Virus record (IMG/VR): IMGVR_UViG_3300032313_000918
Coordinates: 1-34,081 of that record
Source of the DNA: a virus
DNA: 34,081 nucleotides
Reading direction: 5' to 3' (one strand)
Position numbers and translations under genes: made by a program. The notes under the pieces are model-generated. The model ran no database searches and was not told where the DNA came from. It worked only from the letters and a program-made list of their open reading frames with translations. Below, one piece after another: positions 16,554-25,500 of this stretch; the stretch's first letter is position 1, and the number at the start of each line of letters is the position of its first letter.

Positions 16554-17039
16554 ATGGCAGTATTAGATCCTTCAGAAATTATGTTCACCGCTTTTGAACC
16601 AAAAGTTCAAAATCGTTTCATAATGTATATAGATGGCATTCCATCATATTTAGTTAAATCAGTAGCTTCTCCTCAATTCGAAGCTAATGAAATTATATTA
16701 GACCATATTAATACTTACCGTAAAGTTAAAGGTAAAGTAAGATGGAGTGATATGTCAATGACTTTATATGATCCTGTAACACCATCCGGTGCTCAATCAG
16801 TAATGGAATGGGCTCGTTTAGCTCACGAATCAGTAACGGGACGTGATGGATATTCAGATTTCTACAAGAAAGATTTAGTTTTAAACGTATTAGGACCAGT
16901 TGGTGATGTAGTATCAGAATGGATTATTAAAGGAGCATATGTTAAAAATGCTAATTTTGGTGCTTATGATTGGTCAAATGATACTGCTGTTTCGATTGAT
17001 TTAACAATCGCTATGGATTATTGTGTATTGAACTACTAA
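16554..17039 (+). CDS. Tail tube protein (T4 gp19-like)
   Basis: A 161-residue protein of typical gp19 length. Recognisable tube motifs are an N-terminal PKVQNRFIMYIDGIPSYLV strand pair, VASPQFEANEI, a KVKGKVRWSDMSMTLYDP core, GYSDFYKKDLVLNVLGP and the ending VSIDLTIAMDYC. Hexameric rings of this protein stack to form the inner tube. A strong intrinsic terminator follows, so sheath and tube can be expressed as a two-gene unit, which suits their high copy number. Confidence 0.94.
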   Translation: MAVLDPSEIMFTAFEPKVQNRFIMYIDGIPSYLVKSVASPQFEANEIILDHINTYRKVKGKVRWSDMSMTLYDPVTPSGAQSVMEWARLAHESVTGRDGYSDFYKKDLVLNVLGPVGDVVSEWIIKGAYVKNANFGAYDWSNDTAVSIDLTIAMDYCVLNY

Positions 17040-17060
17040 TAATTAAATTATAATAGTATA

Positions 17061-17098
17061 AAAACCTCTCGACATTTTGTTGAGGGGTTTTTTCTTTT
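17061..17098 (+). terminator. Rho-independent terminator after tail tube gene
   Basis: AAAACCTCTCGACA pairs with TGTTGAGGGGTTTT (14 pairs, two of them G-U) around a TTT loop, followed by a T-rich tail. It lies 21 bases after the tube gene stop and just before the next TATTTATW element. Confidence 0.88.
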
Positions 17099-17101
17099 AT
17101 A

Positions 17102-17109
17102 TATTTATA
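17102..17109 (+). promoter_or_regulatory. TATTTATW element between terminator and gp26-like gene
   Basis: TATTTATA directly after the terminator, 21 bases before ATG 17131. A terminator followed by this element is good positional support for a new transcription start here. Confidence 0.45.
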
Positions 17110-17130
17110 TACGCACAATAAAATTGTTAT

Positions 17131-17895
17131 ATGGAATCAAAATTTAAATTACCTACCGAAACGGTAACTCTCCCATCTAAAGGTTTATTATATCCTAAAG
17201 AAAACCCACTATCTGCGGGTGAAATTGAAATGTCATATATGTCTGCAAAACATGAAGATATTTTAACTAATATTAATTTTATTAAAAACGGAACAGTAAT
17301 CGATAAATTACTTCAAGCATTAATTATTAGTCCTATCAATTATAATGATTTAGTTTCTGGTGATAAAGATGCAATAATGATTGCTGCTCGTATTTTAGGA
17401 TATGGTAAAGATTATCCTATTAAATTTTATAATGAATACACTAAAAAAGAAGAAGAATATATAGTTGATTTAACTCAATTAAAAGAAAAAGAAATTAATG
17501 AATCTTTATTAGTTTCAGGAACAAATGAGTTTTCATTTACTTTACCTCAATCAGATAATTTAGTTACTTTTAAGATATTAACTCATAATGATGAAAAAGC
17601 AATCGATCAAGAATTAAAAGGTCTAGTTAAAATATATCCAGATAAATCATTTGATACTACTACTCGTTTAAAATATATTATAACGTCTATTGAAGGAAAC
17701 CGTGAGAAAAAAGATATACGCGAGTTTGTCGATACTTATCTTACTGCGCAAGATGCGCGTGCATTACGCAATTATTATGCACAAATTTCACCCGGAGTAG
17801 ACATGACTATTACTATTGATAAAGATGGTTACACACAGGAGGGTGTATCATTGCCTATTGGCTTAAACTTTTTTTGGCCTGACTCCAGCTTATAG
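17131..17895 (+). CDS. T4 gp26-like baseplate hub/assembly protein
   Basis: A 254-residue protein of the T4 baseplate type (gp26-like, PF12322-like). Recognisable segments are LPSKGLLYPKENPLSAGEIEMSYM split around residues 14-37, AKHEDILTN, a GTVIDKLLQALI helix, DKDAIMIAARILGYGKDYP, then a beta-rich middle and a helical part with FVDTYLTAQDARALRNYY. It ends with GLNFFWPDSSL. In T4, gp26 is needed to assemble the baseplate hub. A T7 run five codons before the final sense codon, and an open +1 frame leading into the next gene, suggest that a minor fused product is made (see the frameshift entry). Confidence 0.75.
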   Translation: MESKFKLPTETVTLPSKGLLYPKENPLSAGEIEMSYMSAKHEDILTNINFIKNGTVIDKLLQALIISPINYNDLVSGDKDAIMIAARILGYGKDYPIKFYNEYTKKEEEYIVDLTQLKEKEINESLLVSGTNEFSFTLPQSDNLVTFKILTHNDEKAIDQELKGLVKIYPDKSFDTTTRLKYIITSIEGNREKKDIREFVDTYLTAQDARALRNYYAQISPGVDMTITIDKDGYTQEGVSLPIGLNFFWPDSSL

Positions 17896-17897
17896 AA
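17867..17897 (+). other. Candidate programmed +1/-2 frameshift site
   Basis: The run of seven T (17869-17875) is read ttt-ttt-tgg in the gp26-like frame. A +1 (or -2) slip there enters frame 2, which is open from just after a TAA at 17864 through to ATG 17897 and on into the next gene. The fused product would read NFF-GLTPAYRMLMFSQIHE. A -1 slip would instead hit TGA after two codons. The frame-2 extension reads like natural protein. Tail-assembly chaperone gene pairs in other phages use comparable frameshifts. This is inferred; no expression evidence exists. Confidence 0.5.
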
Positions 17898-18139
17898 TGT
17901 TAATGTTTTCTCAAATTCATGAAATAGTATTTCATGGAAATGGAGGATATGATTGGGAAACAATTTATAATATGCCTTTATGGCTTCGTAGATTTACCTA
18001 TGAAAAAATAAAAGAGCATTTTGAAAAACAAAAAGAAGAAGCAGATAAAGCAAAAAATCAATCTACAAATACTAATAAATCAGAAATAGCTCGCCCTAAT
18101 ATCAAATCTGATTATTCACTTAAAGCACCTAAAAAATAG
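17897..18139 (+). CDS. Short tail assembly protein, probable frameshift extension of the gp26-like gene
   Basis: An 80-codon frame starting one base after the preceding stop, with no leader of its own. Its first half, IHEIVFHGNGGYDWETIYNMPLWLRRFTYEKIKEH, has the GGY/F-x-x-x-x-IYNMP pattern of the small protein that follows gp26-like genes in T4-like phages. The second half is a charged, low-complexity tail rich in Lys, Asn and Ser. It may be made alone, as a C-terminal extension of the upstream protein through frameshifting, or both. Its last codons lie inside a terminator hairpin. Confidence 0.65.
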   Translation: MLMFSQIHEIVFHGNGGYDWETIYNMPLWLRRFTYEKIKEHFEKQKEEADKAKNQSTNTNKSEIARPNIKSDYSLKAPKK

Positions 18140-18148
18140 GTGCTTTTT
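18122..18148 (+). terminator. Rho-independent terminator overlapping the gene end
   Basis: A perfect 10-bp stem (AAAGCACCTA with TAGGTGCTTT) with a five-A loop, followed by a T run. The stop codon at 18137 is inside the hairpin, so the final Lys-rich codons double as terminator sequence. Confidence 0.88.
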
Positions 18149-18149
18149 A

Positions 18150-18157
18150 TATTTATA
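18150..18157 (+). promoter_or_regulatory. TATTTATW element upstream of tape measure gene
   Basis: TATTTATA directly after the terminator T run and 15 bases before ATG 18173, the same terminator-then-element order as at 17061-17109. Confidence 0.45.
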
Positions 18158-18172
18158 TTATATAATTAACTT

Positions 18173-20077
18173 ATGGCTGAAATAGATGATTTTGGGGATA
18201 GAATAGGAGACATTAATAAAGATGCTGCTGAATTAAAAGGTTCATTATTTTCTGTCACTGAAGAATTAAAAAAAATTATTCGAAATTCTTCGGAAATAGC
18301 AAGTAATTTTGGGGTTACTCAAAATACTAATGCTAGGTTATTAGGTATAGCTAAAGAATTATCTCGATTATCTGCAAAAGAATTAATAGATAAAAAAGAA
18401 ATAAATAGTTTAGAAAATAAAACTAAAGAACTTTCTAAAAAAGTACGTGAGGATAATGTTGAATTATCTCGTTTAACTAGTTTACGATCAAACGCTCAGG
18501 GGGAAGAATTAATATTTTTAAATAAATTAATAGCTTCTAAATATGAGGAAAAATCAATAAGTGAAGCTTTATTACAAGATGCTAATTCATTACTTTCTAT
18601 TTCTAAAGAATTAAAAAAACAATATGATTTTGAGGAACTTATTAAAAAATTAAAAATATTAATACCCTCATTAAGTAATTTATTTTCTTTAGGATTTTTT
18701 ACTACTCAAGCACTTAAAGCAAGTTCTCAAGTAACTGATTTGCAAAAATCATTATTAGTATCTCGTGATGCTGCTTATAGTATACGAGAAGATTTTATTG
18801 GTATAGCTAATGCTAGTGGAGATACTTTTATAACTACTGATAAATTATTAGAAGCTAATGCCGAATTAAGTAAACAATTAGGATTTGCTAAGAATTTTGG
18901 TGCTGATTTAAATATTGAATTTGTTAATTTAACAAAACGATTAGGTTTATCAGCAGAAGCAGCAGGTGGTTTAGCTATAGCTAGTATAGCTACTGGTCGT
19001 TCTTTAAAATCAATAAGTGAAGATGCTGCTGGAGCCGTTTCATCAATATCAGCACAATATGGTATTCAATTAAATGTTAGAGATGTTTTAGAAGAAGCAG
19101 GTGCTGCTTCTGCTTTAATGTTAGCTAATTTTCAAGGAAATCCAATTGCATTAGCTAAAGGAGTAGCTCAAGTAAAAGCTTTAGGTACATCTTTAGATCA
19201 AGTAAATAAACAAGCTAGTGCTTTATTAGATTTCCAAACATCTATTGAAAGCCAATTAAATGCTAGTTTATTAACAGGCCGACAAATTAATTTAGAACGA
19301 GCACGTGAATTAGCATTAAATAATGATTTATCTGGTTTAGCTGAAGAATTAGTAAGTCAACAAATAGATTATAATGGATTCTTAAAATTAAATAGAATTC
19401 AACGTGATGGAATTGCTCGAGCTGTTGGTTTAGAATCAGAAGAATTAGCCGATCAATTACTAAAAATAGAATATCAAAATCGTTTAAGAACAGGAACAGT
19501 ATCATTAATGGGAGCCGAAGCATTAAAACGTGCTGAAGCATTATCTGCTCAAGATAAATTTAATGCAGCTATTGATAAATTATCAGGTTTATTAGGTAAT
19601 TTATTAGATGGTCCTTTAGGAAAAGTAGTAGATGCTATGGCTTCTATTGCTAGTAATAGTACAATGCTTGGTGCTGCTTTGGGTGGATTAGCTTTTATTC
19701 AATTAACTAGTTTAGTAACTCAATTAGGTCGATTAGGTAGACAGTTAAAAAATATAGCTATTCTAAGTACAGTAGTAAAAGGAATGTCTAACCCATTATT
19801 AGCTTTAGGTGGTTTAGCTGCTGGAGTTGCTGCTGGAGCTATATTAGGTTCTACATTAGGTGGAGATGAAGAAAATCCATCTATATCTTCTGCAGCTGGT
19901 GCTGCTAGATTATCATCAAATAATAATATAAATCAATCTACTTCTACTAATGAATTAGATTATAATAAATTAGCTCAATCTATGAGTAATGTTAAATTAT
20001 CAGCTAATGTTAGAGTAAATGATTTAGCAAATCCGGTTACTATATATCAACAACAAAACATGAGACGTTCTGTTTAA
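18173..20077 (+). CDS. Tail tape measure protein (T4 gp29-like role)
   Basis: A 634-residue protein, close to gp29 in size. Residues 1-160 are long helices with coiled-coil character (KELSKKVREDNVELSRL). Hydrophobic stretches lie near 165-185, 495-520 and 535-565 (LLALGGLAAGVAAGAILGSTLGG). The middle contains tape-measure-like helical segments such as FQTSIESQLNASLLTGRQIN and LERARELALNNDLSGLAEEL. Tape measure proteins fill the tube lumen, set tail length and can act in membrane penetration, which suits the hydrophobic segments. Position between the gp26-like genes and baseplate genes agrees. It is named from layout and composition more than from sequence identity. Confidence 0.75.
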   Translation: MAEIDDFGDRIGDINKDAAELKGSLFSVTEELKKIIRNSSEIASNFGVTQNTNARLLGIAKELSRLSAKELIDKKEINSLENKTKELSKKVREDNVELSRLTSLRSNAQGEELIFLNKLIASKYEEKSISEALLQDANSLLSISKELKKQYDFEELIKKLKILIPSLSNLFSLGFFTTQALKASSQVTDLQKSLLVSRDAAYSIREDFIGIANASGDTFITTDKLLEANAELSKQLGFAKNFGADLNIEFVNLTKRLGLSAEAAGGLAIASIATGRSLKSISEDAAGAVSSISAQYGIQLNVRDVLEEAGAASALMLANFQGNPIALAKGVAQVKALGTSLDQVNKQASALLDFQTSIESQLNASLLTGRQINLERARELALNNDLSGLAEELVSQQIDYNGFLKLNRIQRDGIARAVGLESEELADQLLKIEYQNRLRTGTVSLMGAEALKRAEALSAQDKFNAAIDKLSGLLGNLLDGPLGKVVDAMASIASNSTMLGAALGGLAFIQLTSLVTQLGRLGRQLKNIAILSTVVKGMSNPLLALGGLAAGVAAGAILGSTLGGDEENPSISSAAGAARLSSNNNINQSTSTNELDYNKLAQSMSNVKLSANVRVNDLANPVTIYQQQNMRRSV

Positions 20078-20082
20078 TTTAA

Positions 20083-20090
20083 TATTTATA
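20083..20090 (+). promoter_or_regulatory. TATTTATW element after tape measure gene
   Basis: TATTTATA in the 26-base gap, 13 bases before ATG 20104. Confidence 0.35.
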
Positions 20091-20103
20091 ACAAAATAAT
20101 AAA

Positions 20104-20328
20104 ATGGGATTATTAGACAATTTATCAAAAATGTTTTTAGGTTTAAAAGGACAAAAACCTAAATTTAATGCTGAATCTAAAACTTCAACATTACATTATC
20201 AATCATCAACACTTGGTGAGCCTAAAATTATAAGAAATCCATCTATTTTAGATGAAACAGATGTAATGAATAAAAATAGATTCAGAAGCGCTAAAGGACA
20301 AAAATACACGGATAACTTACCTAAATAA
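20104..20328 (+). CDS. Small baseplate-region protein of unknown function
   Basis: A 74-residue basic protein: an N-terminal amphipathic helix (GLLDNLSKMFLGLK) and a polar remainder ending KGQKYTDNLPK. No family was recognised. It lies between the tape measure and a large baseplate gene, 2 bases before the latter, and its position suggests a minor tail component. Confidence 0.55.
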   Translation: MGLLDNLSKMFLGLKGQKPKFNAESKTSTLHYQSSTLGEPKIIRNPSILDETDVMNKNRFRSAKGQKYTDNLPK

Positions 20329-20330
20329 TT

Positions 20331-22274
20331 ATGTCATTATTTGGCAAATTAAAAACAACCAAGTTTAAATCACTAAAATACGGTGATGATTCTTTTGGAG
20401 GTGGTGATAGTTTAGAACCTATTATTCAGAAACCAATTAGAAATGATAATCCTGTGGGTGTACAAACACCTATTCAGGATGTTGCTTTAGAAAATGAAAA
20501 ACGAATTTCAGTTTTATTAAATAAAACTAATAGGGGATACAAATTTATACGTAATCAACAAAGTTTACAATTATCTAATACTAGATTAGAAGCAACTCCA
20601 GATAATATTTCTAAACGTACTAGAATTAGTCCTTTAATTTATTATAATCCAGGAAATACACTAGCACAAATCGGAAGAAATCCTGCAGACCAAGGAGAAC
20701 ATTATACTCGTTTTGGAGTTACACCATTTATGGATGAAAATTTAAAATATTCATCTGTTGTAACTAGAAATAATCAAGAAAATAATAATAGATTAGAAAA
20801 ACTTTATAATAAATTACAAGTAGGTACTATACCTACTACAGTTAATGATCTTTTTAAAGATAGATTAAGAAATACTTTAAATTCAATAGCTAGAGGAACT
20901 AATTTATTAGCCGGTATATTTAATATATTTGGAGGAAACCGAATTATTAATAAAATTAATAGTAAAGTAAATCTAATTACTAATTCTATACTTCCTGCAT
21001 TAACTCCTGAAAGTCGAATAATTGATGAATATAATGGAGGACCGGGTTCATTATATGGTGTTGTAGGAACTACTAAAATTAGACGTTTTGATTATACTAA
21101 TCAAGTTGATATTAATAAATTTAAACAATTTGTTAAAGATAAAATAAATAGTCGTAAAAATTTAATTACTGGTTTTGGAAATAGACCTAATCCTGAACAA
21201 ACTAAATTAGGCACTTCAGTATTATATGGTAATGATGTTACAGCAGGATATGAAAATAAAGATGAAATTAAAAATTCAGTTTATAATATAACCTCTGATA
21301 TTAATGGTAATAAAATTTATGATGATATTATAAATAAGAGTAAAGGAATGAGTAGTGGTACTTATACAGAATATTTAGGTACTAACGAAACAACAACTGG
21401 ATATAGATATGTTTATGCTAAAAAATTATCTAAAAATATTAAAAATCCAGATGGACGACCTAGTTGGATTAATTCTAAATTAAATGTTTATAATGATGTT
21501 ACTATAGATGATAGAATGCCTGTTAAATTTAATTTAATAAATGCTTTTACAGGAAATATAAATAATGTTGTTGAATTTTCAGCCTATATAAACGGATTTA
21601 GAGATTCATCTACCCCAGAATATAGTGATATAAAATATATTGGTCGTTCAGAACATTTTTATGTTTATAATGGATTTAAACGTGATGTATCTTTTAATCT
21701 TCAAGTTCCGTGTTTTAATTTATATGAATTAAGAGAAAAACATAAAAATTTAGCAACATTAATGGCTTCAACTATGGGTCAATATGATGATACTAAATTA
21801 GGAGGAGTATTATGTAAATTAACTTTAGGTAATTATATTAATAATCAAGCAGGGTATATAACTAGTTTATCTTATGATATTCCTGATGATTCACCTTGGG
21901 ATTGGGAAAAAGGATTAGCTCATAATTTAAACGTTTCTATTGGATTTACATTAATTCATAATTTCTTACCTAACTTAAATAATAGTGAAAGAATATTTTC
22001 TTTAGGAAAACCAATTACTAATAAACGACTTCCTGATGGAAATCCATCAACTGAATTAGCAATAGCTCAACAAGTATTAAGTAATAATTTTAGAAATACT
22101 TTAAATTCATTTTCAAGTGTCGGAGATAATAAATTATTTAATCAACTTCCCCCAGTTGATCAAATTAAAGAAGCTAAAAAGAAACAACCTGGAGGTCTTA
22201 TAGTAACTCAACCAAAACCACTTCCTGTAGAATTAAGTGCTATTCCTAAAATTGATATTAAACGTCCATTTTAA
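20331..22274 (+). CDS. Large baseplate/tube-junction protein (possibly gp48/gp54-like)
   Basis: A 647-residue protein. The N-terminal third is polar with extended segments. The C-terminal third (about 395-560) looks like a tail-tube-like fold: FNLINAFTGNINNVVEFSAYINGF, IKYIGRSEHFYVYNGFKRDVSFNL, ELREKHKNLATLMASTMGQY, GGVLCKLTLGNYI and ISLSYDIP-type strands ending in VSIGFTLIH (segments shown separately). Proteins with this unit cap the baseplate and begin tube polymerisation in T4 (gp48 and gp54). The assignment to one of them is not certain. Its stop overlaps the next start by one base (TAATG). Confidence 0.55.
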   Translation: MSLFGKLKTTKFKSLKYGDDSFGGGDSLEPIIQKPIRNDNPVGVQTPIQDVALENEKRISVLLNKTNRGYKFIRNQQSLQLSNTRLEATPDNISKRTRISPLIYYNPGNTLAQIGRNPADQGEHYTRFGVTPFMDENLKYSSVVTRNNQENNNRLEKLYNKLQVGTIPTTVNDLFKDRLRNTLNSIARGTNLLAGIFNIFGGNRIINKINSKVNLITNSILPALTPESRIIDEYNGGPGSLYGVVGTTKIRRFDYTNQVDINKFKQFVKDKINSRKNLITGFGNRPNPEQTKLGTSVLYGNDVTAGYENKDEIKNSVYNITSDINGNKIYDDIINKSKGMSSGTYTEYLGTNETTTGYRYVYAKKLSKNIKNPDGRPSWINSKLNVYNDVTIDDRMPVKFNLINAFTGNINNVVEFSAYINGFRDSSTPEYSDIKYIGRSEHFYVYNGFKRDVSFNLQVPCFNLYELREKHKNLATLMASTMGQYDDTKLGGVLCKLTLGNYINNQAGYITSLSYDIPDDSPWDWEKGLAHNLNVSIGFTLIHNFLPNLNNSERIFSLGKPITNKRLPDGNPSTELAIAQQVLSNNFRNTLNSFSSVGDNKLFNQLPPVDQIKEAKKKQPGGLIVTQPKPLPVELSAIPKIDIKRPF

Positions 22275-22573
22275 TGAGATACGATCAAAATATAATTTAT
22301 AAAACAGTAGATAATAAACCATATTATAAAGGTAAATTATATCCTGATATACCTTATACTGATACGGATGATTATGTTATTACTACTATTGGAGATAGAT
22401 TAGATTTATTAGCATATAGTTATTATAATGATCCTGAATTATGGTGGGTTATTTCTGTAGCTAATAATCATATAACTAAAGGATCAATGTTTCCTACTCC
22501 TGGTCTGCAATTAAGAATTCCTACTAATATTACTAATGTGTTAAGATTGTTTAATGAATTAAACGGTCTATAA
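22274..22573 (+). CDS. LysM-like baseplate protein (gp53-type)
   Basis: A 99-residue protein. The core DRLDLLAYSYYNDPELWWVISVANN, followed by a short turn and PGLQLRIP, is the LysM-like unit found in T4 gp53 and in tail protein X. In baseplates this unit binds other proteins rather than peptidoglycan. The N-terminal 35 residues are polar and form an arm. It is shorter than T4 gp53 (about 196 residues), so only part of that protein is matched. Its start overlaps the preceding stop (TAATG). Confidence 0.7.
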   Translation: MRYDQNIIYKTVDNKPYYKGKLYPDIPYTDTDDYVITTIGDRLDLLAYSYYNDPELWWVISVANNHITKGSMFPTPGLQLRIPTNITNVLRLFNELNGL

Positions 22574-22577
22574 AGTT

Positions 22578-25500
22578 ATGTCTATATTTAATGCTCCTTT
22601 CAATTCTAATATCTCAGATTCATTGACTATACGTCAAGAATTAATGGGAAAACAAACACGTACTCCTAAAGAATTAACATTTTTAAATTCTAAAACAAAT
22701 TGGGTATCATTAAAATCAGGAGTCGATATTGATTTAGATGATGGCGCTTTAGCTAAAGCAAATGTTTTAGAGGGAGGTACATTATCTCCTGATGGTAAAT
22801 TAAAATCCGGAGTTACTACTGGAGGTAATGGTGGTTCTTATAGTAATACTAATATATTAGGTATTAAACCAATGCCTGGTATAACATCAGTATCGATTGA
22901 AAATATAGGTGCTTATGGTTCTACTCGTAGAGCTACAATTAATTTTCAATGTTGGGATATTAGTCAATTAGAAGTTTTAGAACAATTATATATGCGTCCT
23001 GGTTATTTAGTTTTACTAGAATTTGGTAGGACTATTTATTTAGAAAAAGACGGGAGTTTACAACAAACTGAACGAAAAGCATATTATGATTTCTTTAGTA
23101 AAAAGAATATTGTTTTATTAGATGAATTAAATGCTTTACATAAATTAGCTATTGATTCTAAAGGTAATTATGATGCTTTTTTGGGTTATATTGTAAATTA
23201 CGGTTGGCAAGCAAGGCCGGATGGTGGGTATGATTGTAAAACAGAAATGATATCAACAGGTGAAGTTTTAGAATCATTAAAAGCCAACTACTCATTAGCT
23301 ACAGATATTAATTTTTCAGGAGTTACAGATAATAATTTTAAGTTTCAAGGAAAATTAATTCCCGGTTCCGGAATAAAAAAAGTAAGTAGTGATGATTTTA
23401 CTAAAATAAATCAAGATTACAGTTCTAATATTTTAGCAGGATTACTTAGAGAACTTCATGTTTTATGTTATAGTTTATCTCCATTACCTACTGATTCTAA
23501 TCAACTTACTACTACAATAAATGGTGAATCTACAATTATTGATATAGCTAAATTATATTATACTTCAACAGAAGATCCTCAATATTATTCTACTATTCAA
23601 CATACAAGTAAACAAAATTTTTATATTACTTTAGAATCATTTATAGATTTAATTAATAAAATAATTATTCCTCATGTTAATAGTTCAGAAGGAAATAAAT
23701 CATTAGGTGCATTAACTAAACTATCAGTAAAAGATAGAAAATATATTGATGGAGAGAATGAAGCTGCATTAAAATGTTTATATAATGTATTAATGACGTC
23801 TGTTAATCCTGATGTTTGTTTTATTAAAAACGAATATTGGGTAAATGTAATTAAAGGTATTAATATGAGACAAATTAATGCTGGAGTAAATGTAGATGTA
23901 TCCCCAGTATTAACTCAATCACCTATAGTTCAGTTAAAAACAGATATGGTAGATTGGATTACGATATTAGGTAATAATACAAAATCTTCTAGATTTGCTG
24001 ATTATAAAGATCGTCTTAAAGTATTAGATAAAATATATGCACAATATACTAATTATGTTATTACTAATAAATCATTAACTAACGATCAATTTTTTCAAAT
24101 TCTTCAACAAGCTTACCAACAAGTTAGAGGTGGAGTACAAACTACAACTATAGAAATTCCAGAAGTTAGAGGAATGGGAGGAGAAATACTTAAACCTAAA
24201 GATACATCAATTCAGAAAAAACGATCATGGATATTAATATCAAATGAAGCATTTAAGAAAAAATTACGAGATAATTTTCCATATAGTGAATTAATTACTA
24301 ATCGAGAATTAGATAATCAATTTTCGGATTTATTTAATGATTTTGCCGATGCTACAAATGTAAACGCTACTGGGAATCGAGGGGAATTATTTACGCCTAA
24401 TCAAAGATTAATATTTGATGGAATTAAAAACGCTAAAGTAGATAAAGCATTAGATGCTGAATTAGATACTAGAGAAGAAAGATTAAGAATAGCTACAGAA
24501 CAAACTAAACAAATAGAAGAAACTAAATCAAAACTTCAAAAATTAGGAGATGATTATCAACATATTTTAGACTCTTTATTTTATTCATTTGTTGATTCAA
24601 CCAGTAATAGAAAACAAGGTATTATAGGTAATATATATTTAAATATAAAATACTTATATCGTTTAGCTACTGATCCTGGTTTAACTACTCAAGATCCATC
24701 AGGTAAAAATTTATTATCTTTATCTCAATATATTACTGGATTGATGAAAAATGTTCAATCATCTATAGGTAATGTTAATAATTTTGAATTACATATTGAT
24801 GATAGAGATGGTATTGGTCGGATTATTGATTTAAATTATATTAGCCCAGATAAATTAGATAATAACTTTAAATTTGAAATAGGTAGTAATAAATCTATTA
24901 TACGTGACTTAAAATTAGAATCAAAAATATTTTCTGATCAAGTATCAATGATGGCTATTTCTGCTCAAGCCGAATCTGGTCGTTTAGGATATGATAATAC
25001 TACTATAACTACATATAATAAAGGAATAACAAATAGATTAATTCCTAAAATAAACTCTCCATCTGTTTCTAATGATAATTATGTCACAGAAAATTTAGTA
25101 TCTTCTTTATCTAGTTTGATATCTTTATTCTTTATTCCTTTTGTTGAAGAATATTTTAAAAATGGAGAAGATGATAATGTATATGGAGGTGTATTTAATG
25201 CTGAATGGACTTCATCATGTCAAAATTATTTAAGAGATATTATTAACTTCTTTACATCATTTTATAATTTAGATAATGCAAATAGTATGTTTTTACCTGC
25301 TTATCTATCATTCACAATAGATGGAATTTCAGGTTTGATAATAGGTAATATATTTTCTGTAGATAAAACATTTATTCCTAAATCTTATAAAAATGCTAAT
25401 AAAGATTTAAATTATACTATTGTAAAAGTAAATCATGAATTAAAGGAAAATGATTGGACAACATCTATTGATGCTATTCCATTACCTCCATCATCTGAAT

